A stretch of DNA of 46,093 nucleotides from an uncultured Trichormus sp. GTDB taxonomy: Bacteria; Cyanobacteriota; Cyanobacteriia; Cyanobacteriales; Nostocaceae. The notes below the pieces were generated by a model. The model made no database searches and had not been told where the DNA came from. It saw only the letters and a program-made list of their open reading frames with translations. The stretch lies in assembly GCA_936914905.1 (NCBI GenBank), contig CAKZGI010000332.1:1-46093 (forward strand), written 5' to 3'. The position numbers and the translations under genes were made by a program. Each line of letters opens with the position of its first letter. Position 1 is the first letter of the stretch. Below are positions 41,629 through 46,093 of this stretch, in pieces.

Positions 41629-42267
41629 TTGGGTATAGAACTACGCAGTTTCGTATTTCTAGACAATCTGCAACCGCAACACGCCGCATATATGGGAACA
41701 GTAGCCCAAGGTTTTTTACCATTACCAGGGGATACATCCCTGTGGATTGAAATTTCACCCGGTATTGAAATCAATAAAATTACAGACTTAGCCCTCAAAT
41801 CTGCCTCCGTTCGTCCAGGAGTACAGGTAGTAGAAAGGCTGTATGGACTATTAGAAGTGCATTCTGGCTCCCAAGGGGAAACACGAGCCGCAGGCCAAGC
41901 CATTTTAGCCATGCTGGGAGTGAAAAAAGAAGACTGTCTCAAACCCCGTGTAGTTTCTAGCCAGATTATTCGCAACATTGACGCCTACCAAACCCAACTC
42001 ATCAACCGTACACGCAGAGGCCAGCTACTACTAGCGGGACAAACCCTGTACGTCTTAGAAGTTGAACCAGCCGCTTATGCCGCCCTAGCAGCGAACGAAG
42101 CCGAAAAAGCAGCCCAGATTAACATTTTAGAGGTGCAAGCCGTAGGAAGCTTTGGCCGACTGTATTTAGGGGGAAATGAGCGGGATATTTTAGCCGGTGC
42201 AGCAGGAGCGTTAGCCGCGATCGCAAATGTACCAGGCCGCACAGCTCAAAATCAGCGTCAGGAATAA
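41629..42267 (+). CDS. ccmP: Carboxysome shell protein with two BMC domains
   Basis: A 212-residue tandem BMC-domain protein that forms pseudohexameric trimers in the carboxysome shell and is thought to gate metabolite flux. Domain 1 (about 5-95) reads [20 protein letters not shown] and [20 protein letters not shown]; domain 2 (about 110-200) reads [40 protein letters not shown] and [18 protein letters not shown] chose the start TTG 41629 because GGAGAG (41615-41620) lies 8 bases before it; the frame contains no ATG before the first BMC strand. The match to the CcmP group is by overall sequence pattern from memory. The pentapeptide gene follows 15 bases downstream. Confidence 0.88.
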   Translation: MGIELRSFVFLDNLQPQHAAYMGTVAQGFLPLPGDTSLWIEISPGIEINKITDLALKSASVRPGVQVVERLYGLLEVHSGSQGETRAAGQAILAMLGVKKEDCLKPRVVSSQIIRNIDAYQTQLINRTRRGQLLLAGQTLYVLEVEPAAYAALAANEAEKAAQINILEVQAVGSFGRLYLGGNERDILAGAAGALAAIANVPGRTAQNQRQE

Positions 42268-42282
42268 AGGAAAGGAGCAAAA

Positions 42283-43077
42283 ATGGCAAATCCAGAGCAT
42301 TTAGCCCTACTCCAATCAGGTGCAGTTACCTGGATAGAATGGAGAAAGCAAAATCCCCAACTAGAAATTGACCTCAGCACCGCTAACCTGCAAGGGGAAA
42401 ACTTCCGGGGTGCAAACCTACAAGGAGTCAATTTAACCAAGGTAGATTTCAGTCACGCTTTATTGGTGCGAACCAATTTGAGTGGTGCAAATTTGAGTAG
42501 TGCTAATCTCCGTCAAGCCAAGTTGATAGGAGCTAATTTGAGTGAAGCTAATTTGAGTATTGCTAACTTGCATAATGCAACACTGACACAGGCAAATTTG
42601 AGTCAGGTAAATTTAATCGGTGCTGATTTGAGTGAGGCAAATCTTATAGGTGCAGCAATTACAGATGCTAACTTAATTGGTACTGATTTCAGAAACGCCA
42701 ACTTAAAAGATGCCGATTTAGCAGCAGCTAAACTCATCCGTAGTAACCTTTGTTTTGCTAACCTCGTAGGAGCTAATTTAATTACCACTGACCTGAGTGA
42801 AGCTAATTTGTATGAGGCCGAATTAATGCAAACTTACCTTTACCAAGGTAATTTATGTAAAGCTAATTTAACAAGCTCACATTTAGGAAGTTCATACTTA
42901 TTCAGAGCTAATTTGAGTGAAGCTAATTTGACTAATGCTGATTTAACTTGTGCAAATTTAACAGGTGCGAATCTTAGAGGTGCAAATTTAACAGGTGCGA
43001 ATCTTAGAGGTGCAAATTTAACAGGTGCGAATCTTAGAGGTACAAATTTAACAGGTGCGATTATGCCAGTTCTTTAG
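42283..43077 (+). CDS. Pentapeptide-repeat protein
   Basis: A 264-residue protein of about 42 tandem A(D/N)Lxx repeats that fold into a right-handed beta helix. The first 30 residues (MANPEHLALLQSGAVTWIEW) are an ordinary cap. The repeat region starts at about residue 33, and the last units (43-bp apart in DNA pattern of 30 bases, 42961-43050) are near-identical copies encoding TGANLRGANL, which shows a recent local duplication. ATG 42283 follows AAAGGAGC. It is 15 bases after ccmP in the same direction, so probably co-transcribed. The function of most family members is unknown. Confidence 0.88.
   Translation: MANPEHLALLQSGAVTWIEWRKQNPQLEIDLSTANLQGENFRGANLQGVNLTKVDFSHALLVRTNLSGANLSSANLRQAKLIGANLSEANLSIANLHNATLTQANLSQVNLIGADLSEANLIGAAITDANLIGTDFRNANLKDADLAAAKLIRSNLCFANLVGANLITTDLSEANLYEAELMQTYLYQGNLCKANLTSSHLGSSYLFRANLSEANLTNADLTCANLTGANLRGANLTGANLRGANLTGANLRGTNLTGAIMPVL
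42961..43050 (+). repeat. 30-bp tandem repeats in the pentapeptide gene
   Basis: Three consecutive copies of a 30-base unit starting ACAGGTGCGAATCTTAGAGG (the third differs by one base, giving RGTNL). They encode two pentapeptides each. Confidence 0.85.
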
Positions 43078-43347
43078 GGTATGTTTAGAAACAGCAAAGT
43101 TATTACTGCTAAAGATAAGTTATTTCAATTAGACTTTGACGAAAAATGTAAATTTTCTGAATTTTCTCAATGATCCCAGCTTGATTCTCAATAATATTAA
43201 GAACTAGTTGCACCATATTAACAAATATACTAGGGTCTTGACTTCTTGACTGGTTATGGTAATCTAGGGTTAAAGATAATCCAAGGCTTTTTTATATCCA
43301 AAAACCTCTCAATAAACCTCTCAATCAGGATTTACTGGATATGAGAT
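43078..43347. other. Intergenic region, no gene seen
   Basis: About 270 bases of AT-rich sequence after the pentapeptide-repeat gene. A repeated AACCTCTCAAT word (about 43303-43325) is the only pattern I note. Confidence 0.6.
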
Positions 43348-43518
43348 CTAGGTAGTTAGAGTAATTGGTGTCAAAGTGATCGCTGATACCTTATTTAACC
43401 AAAGGAAGAGTAAAATAATACTTGCAGTTATTAACACACCGCCTAAAACAGCAAAGAAAAACTTCAGTTTACTGTAGGCTCTTTCCCCTTGTACTTCTCC
43501 AGTCTGAGCATTAATCAT
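43348..43518 (-). pseudogene. C-terminal remnant of a membrane protein
   Basis: From ATG 43518 the minus strand reads MINAQTGEVQGERAYSKLKF, then FFAVLGGVLITASIILLFLW and a stop at 43348-43350. Just upstream the frame continues as FQV with a TAG a few codons before. The NAQTGEVQGERPYS-like motif followed by a helix is the end of a larger cyanobacterial membrane protein with an N-terminal zinc-ribbon-like region. Only the last part survives. A short independent gene cannot be excluded. Confidence 0.5.
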
Positions 43519-43698
43519 TACCTGAAACTAGCTATTTTTGTAAGGATAGGAAGTCAGTCAAACAGGTAACAAAATATGTTTAAAAGTAATTTGTTGATAA
43601 TTAGTAGAAATATCACCAACCCTCTGTTAATCACCACTGATATCTCACTTTACCGCTAAATAAATATTATTATAAATTGTCTTTTTTCCCTCCAAAAA

Positions 43699-43863
43699 TC
43701 ATTCTTCTAAAGAAACTTGCGATCGCTGTAACTCAAACCCCACTAAATAGGATGGTTCGTCAGTTCGCAGTGATTCTTTTATATGCCAAGGTTCCAAAGC
43801 ATGAAGTCTATTAATCCCAGATTCCACAACCACAACTGTCACACCCCAACAAAACGGATGTAT
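43699..43863 (-). pseudogene. Remnant of an unidentified protein (C-terminal piece)
   Basis: The minus strand is open from a stop near 43866 to TGA 43699-43701 and reads HPFCWGVTVVVVESGINRLH, then ALEPWHIKESLRTDEPSYLV and GFELQRSQVSLEE. The amino-acid composition and ordering look like genuine coding sequence without a start codon. It may be the end of a cyanoexosortase-associated protein, but that is only a guess. No full-length gene is present. Confidence 0.4.
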
Positions 43864-44143
43864 TTAGTAGATAAGAACTAATCACTGGTAGAGTTGACTA
43901 GAATTTATTGGAGCTAAATAGGAATTACTACTATGAAGTTAGATATACAGTTAATAAACACGACTAGGTACGAAATTTCGGTTCTTAGGTTTTTTTTATG
44001 GAAAACCTGGTTCAAAATCATTGAAAGCTTTATCCTCAATTACTATAAAAAAACGAAAAAACATTTTGAACCAACAGAAAAATGAGAAAATTTAAACAGA
44101 TACTTTTGTGCAGTGTCTATTGCCATGTTTAGTACCAAAGACC
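43864..44143. other. AT-rich region, no gene seen
   Basis: About 280 bases. Only AT-rich sequence with a few poly-A/T tracts; nothing supportable. Confidence 0.6.
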
Positions 44144-44552
44144 TTAAATTGGAAAAATTGGCCATTTAGAGATAGTAGCAGGAATAACGGTTTTATCTAC
44201 GCTGGCTGTGGCGATTTGCTGGCCGTCGGGACTTATGTAAATGCCTAAAACTGCGGCTTTGTTTCCTGTTAAACAGTTATGTTCTTGAATAGTCAAAATT
44301 ACTCTTTGCAGGGCAGAATCTACTTGCATATGGAGATTTGCATCTGTGCTTTTGAGATGTTGGAGACGTTATTTGCCTTTAATTCTTTGGAGGAGGGCAT
44401 CAAAGGCTTTGTTAGAGGCATATAATGCTTCTGAGGAGAGGACGATTACTCTCACGTCACTAATTGCTGTTTGCTGATATTGGTTATAGGCTACCAGTCC
44501 CAGTTTGATCGCCCAACTGTTCTAAAGTAGAAGCATTACCATCATTTTCCAT
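44144..44552 (-). pseudogene. WD40-repeat protein remnant
   Basis: The minus strand reads SWAIKLGLVAYNQYQQTAIS, then DVRVIVLSSEALYASNKAFD, ALLQRIKGK, a TAA stop (44369-44371), then RLQHLKSTDANLHMQVDSAL and the start of a WD40 repeat, LTGNKAAVLGIYISPDGQQI ATASVDKTV. The order (helical linker of 100 residues, then WD40 blades beginning GxxxxSPDGQxIATAS) is that of NACHT/TIR-type cyanobacterial WD40 proteins. The remaining blades and the N-terminal domain are gone; the frame ends at about 44144. It is a decayed fragment. Confidence 0.7.
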
Positions 44553-44703
44553 GATGGATGGTGTTTTCCTGTTGATGATGCAAAAATTAATTTAATTCAG
44601 TAAAAATATACTTTTTCATTACTGAAAATATTCACATAACATGGATTCTGTAGACTATCCTGTTGCCTATAGTTGCTATGTTTAGGATGGTACTTTTTAA
44701 AGT

Positions 44704-46093
44704 ATGCAAACAATTTTGGAATTATTCCCAAACATCAATATTTTAGCGTTTAATTACTATATACCCCATGGACATTGCTATCTCTAGCAAACGCCCTTAG
44801 TCGGATTGCATTTAATTAGTGATGCCCTAATTGTGATCGCCTATTTTTCTATTCCCGCAATGCTGATTTATTTTGTTAGTAAGCGCAATGGCATTCCCTT
44901 CTCCAAGGTCTTTGTCTTATGTGGTGCATTTATTATCCTGTGTGGTACAGAGCATCTCCTTGATATTTGGACACTTTGGCATCCAGACTACTGGATTTCC
45001 GGCATTGAATGCGCTTTAACTGCGATTGTTTCTTGCTATACAGCTTTACAACTAATAGAACTCCTACCAAAATTTTTGGCATTGCAAACCCCTGATCAGC
45101 TATAAAAAATCAACCGCGAATTAGAACAGCAAGTAGCCGAACGGCAGCGCACCAAAGAACCCCAAGAATGATTGTAGCCGGCACAGCTTCTGTGACTGGT
45201 GACAACTTTTTTCCAGCTTTGGTGCAGAATTTAGCAAAGGCCTTAGATGTGAGTTATGTCGTCTTGTCTGAGAGAGTTGATAATTCTCTCCAAAGCTTGC
45301 GAACCCTTGCTCTCTGGTTTGTTGATAATTTAGCAGACAAGATTGAATATCATTTGGTAGGTACTCCTTGTAAAGTCGCGGTTGAAGAGAAATTGCTGTG
45401 TTCTTATCCAGATAATTTACAGGAACTGTTTCCAACAGTCGCATTACTACAACACATCAATGCCCAGAGTTATGTAGCTGTCCCCTTACTGGATCTTAAT
45501 CAACAGGTGATTGGCAATCTCTGCATTATTGATGTCAAATCCTTTCATACCGATGAACGCACCAAAGCACTCTTGAGTGTCTTCGCAGCACGAGCTTCTG
45601 CTGAACTACAACGGAAATCGGCAGAGGAAGAAAAACGCCATGCTTACCAGGATCTAGAATTCCGAGTTTAAGAACGAACCGCAGCACTTGTAACAGCTAA
45701 TAACGCCCTAGAAAGTGAAATTAGGGAACGGATCACAGCGGAAGCAACAATGAGGGTGATGGCAGAACCGGAAAAAGCAATTAACGGCGTGATTCTGCGA
45801 ATGCGTCAAACCCTAAATCTAGACTCTATTTTTAATGTCACCACCACAGAATTCAGGCAAGCAGTTAAATGCGATCGCGTCTTAATATACCGCTTCAAAT
45901 TCAAACCAGATTGGACTGGGGAATTAGTTTCCGAGTCTGTCAGTGACAATTGGAATATTTTGTTTACCCGCACGGGCAAATGATCCCACACTTACGCAAA
46001 TAAGAGCAGAATCGAGTTTGCTAGATGATAAGGTACCTTGCCATAGGTGTTCCACCAGTAGCGAATCGAGTCACAGGCCAATTCACTAGTATC
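44704..46093 (+). pseudogene. Ethylene-receptor-like sensor kinase, multiply interrupted (runs off the window)
   Basis: From ATG 44704 the frame reads LAFNYYIPHGHCYL, then a TAG at 44785-44787 where homologs have Trp, then QTPLVGLHLISDALIVIAYF and LCGTEHLLDIWTLWHPDYWI. Cys and His in the CGTEH motif match the copper ligands of the plant ethylene receptors and the cyanobacterial SynEtr1-type sensors. A second stop, TAA 45103-45105, follows DQL; the frame continues KINRELEQQVAERQRTKEPQ. Near 45165 the frame shifts to GTASVTGDNFFPALVQNLAK, a GAF domain ending with EFRV, a TAA (45669-45671), ERTAALVTANNALESEIRER and a second GAF (MRQTLNLDSIFNVTTTEFRQ, CDRVLIYRF) ending at TGA 45981-45983. At least three stops and one frameshift make it dead. 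No kinase domain is inside the window. Confidence 0.82.

Overview
The window looks like a chromosome segment of a filamentous, heterocyst-forming cyanobacterium (Nostocales). Signs are the 3' end of psbD (photosystem II D2), a carboxysome shell gene of the ccmP type, a hetP-family heterocyst commitment gene, HIP1 palindromes GCGATCGC (for example 1136-1143, 5230-5237, 5377-5384), and heptameric tandem repeats typical of Nostoc/Anabaena. About fourteen genes are visibly broken by nonsense codons, frameshifts, truncation or insertion. That density of recent, still readable pseudogenes resembles a host-restricted strain undergoing genome erosion, such as the Azolla cyanobiont; this assignment is inference.

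Layout. 1-65 psbD end and terminator; 236-479 a highly structured RNA that resembles the HEARO / IscB omega-RNA family but has no IscB gene beside it; 1061-2749 an SLH/OprB-type iron-uptake porin. 2935-4145 is a decayed IS200/IS605-family element with a dead tnpB, inserted just upstream of an Rrf2 regulator-cysK pair (4164-5589). 5730-6431 is a J-domain gene with a nonsense codon. 6543-9119 is an M1 aminopeptidase with HEAT repeats. 9235-9364 is a MITE. 9804-13655 holds a DUF3352 protein, a methyltransferase and a prsW-like pseudogene split by a 165-bp MITE. 13720-14985 is a triple-domain QueD/PTPS protein, 15167-16342 a NurA-domain protein, 16495-17396 a broken secreted protein, and 17491-18582 ychF. 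18600-19820 carries small genes, a HicB-like antitoxin, an antitoxin relic and a 31-bp tandem repeat. 19837-21303 is a PLP-dependent Orn/Lys/Arg decarboxylase-family protein. 21498-22007 is a broken DUF2059 gene and 22313-23188 a trpC paralogue.

23189-25542 is a gene-poor, repeat-rich stretch around a hetP-family gene. 25543-28069 encodes a PAS histidine kinase and an AraC-type response regulator. 28234-30568 has DUF3082, ispE and rsmA. 30610-31283 is a broken GerMN lipoprotein, followed by a 40-residue membrane peptide and a beta-CASP metallo-hydrolase. 33462-36573 holds conserved small cyanobacterial proteins and a Nif3-like protein. 36887-37381 is a truncated plastoquinol terminal oxidase. 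37704-39832 is a PhnD-like remnant overlapping a HAMP histidine kinase. 39839-41472 is a broken RluA-type pseudouridine synthase. 41629-43077 is ccmP plus a pentapeptide-repeat gene. 43348-46093 is a graveyard of gene remnants ending in an ethylene-receptor-like sensor kinase with several stop codons.

How the genes fit together: core metabolism and translation genes (cysK, trpC, ispE, rsmA, ychF, ccmP, the beta-CASP hydrolase) and heterocyst control (hetP) appear intact. The broken genes are mostly environmental sensing, cell-envelope, stress or accessory functions (ethylene-type sensor, PTOX, PhnD-type sensor, PrsW, J-domain, lipoproteins). This is what relaxed selection in a stable host niche would produce. 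Small mobile elements (MITEs, tandem heptamers, REP-like palindromes) fill the intergenic space and in places form part of coding sequences.
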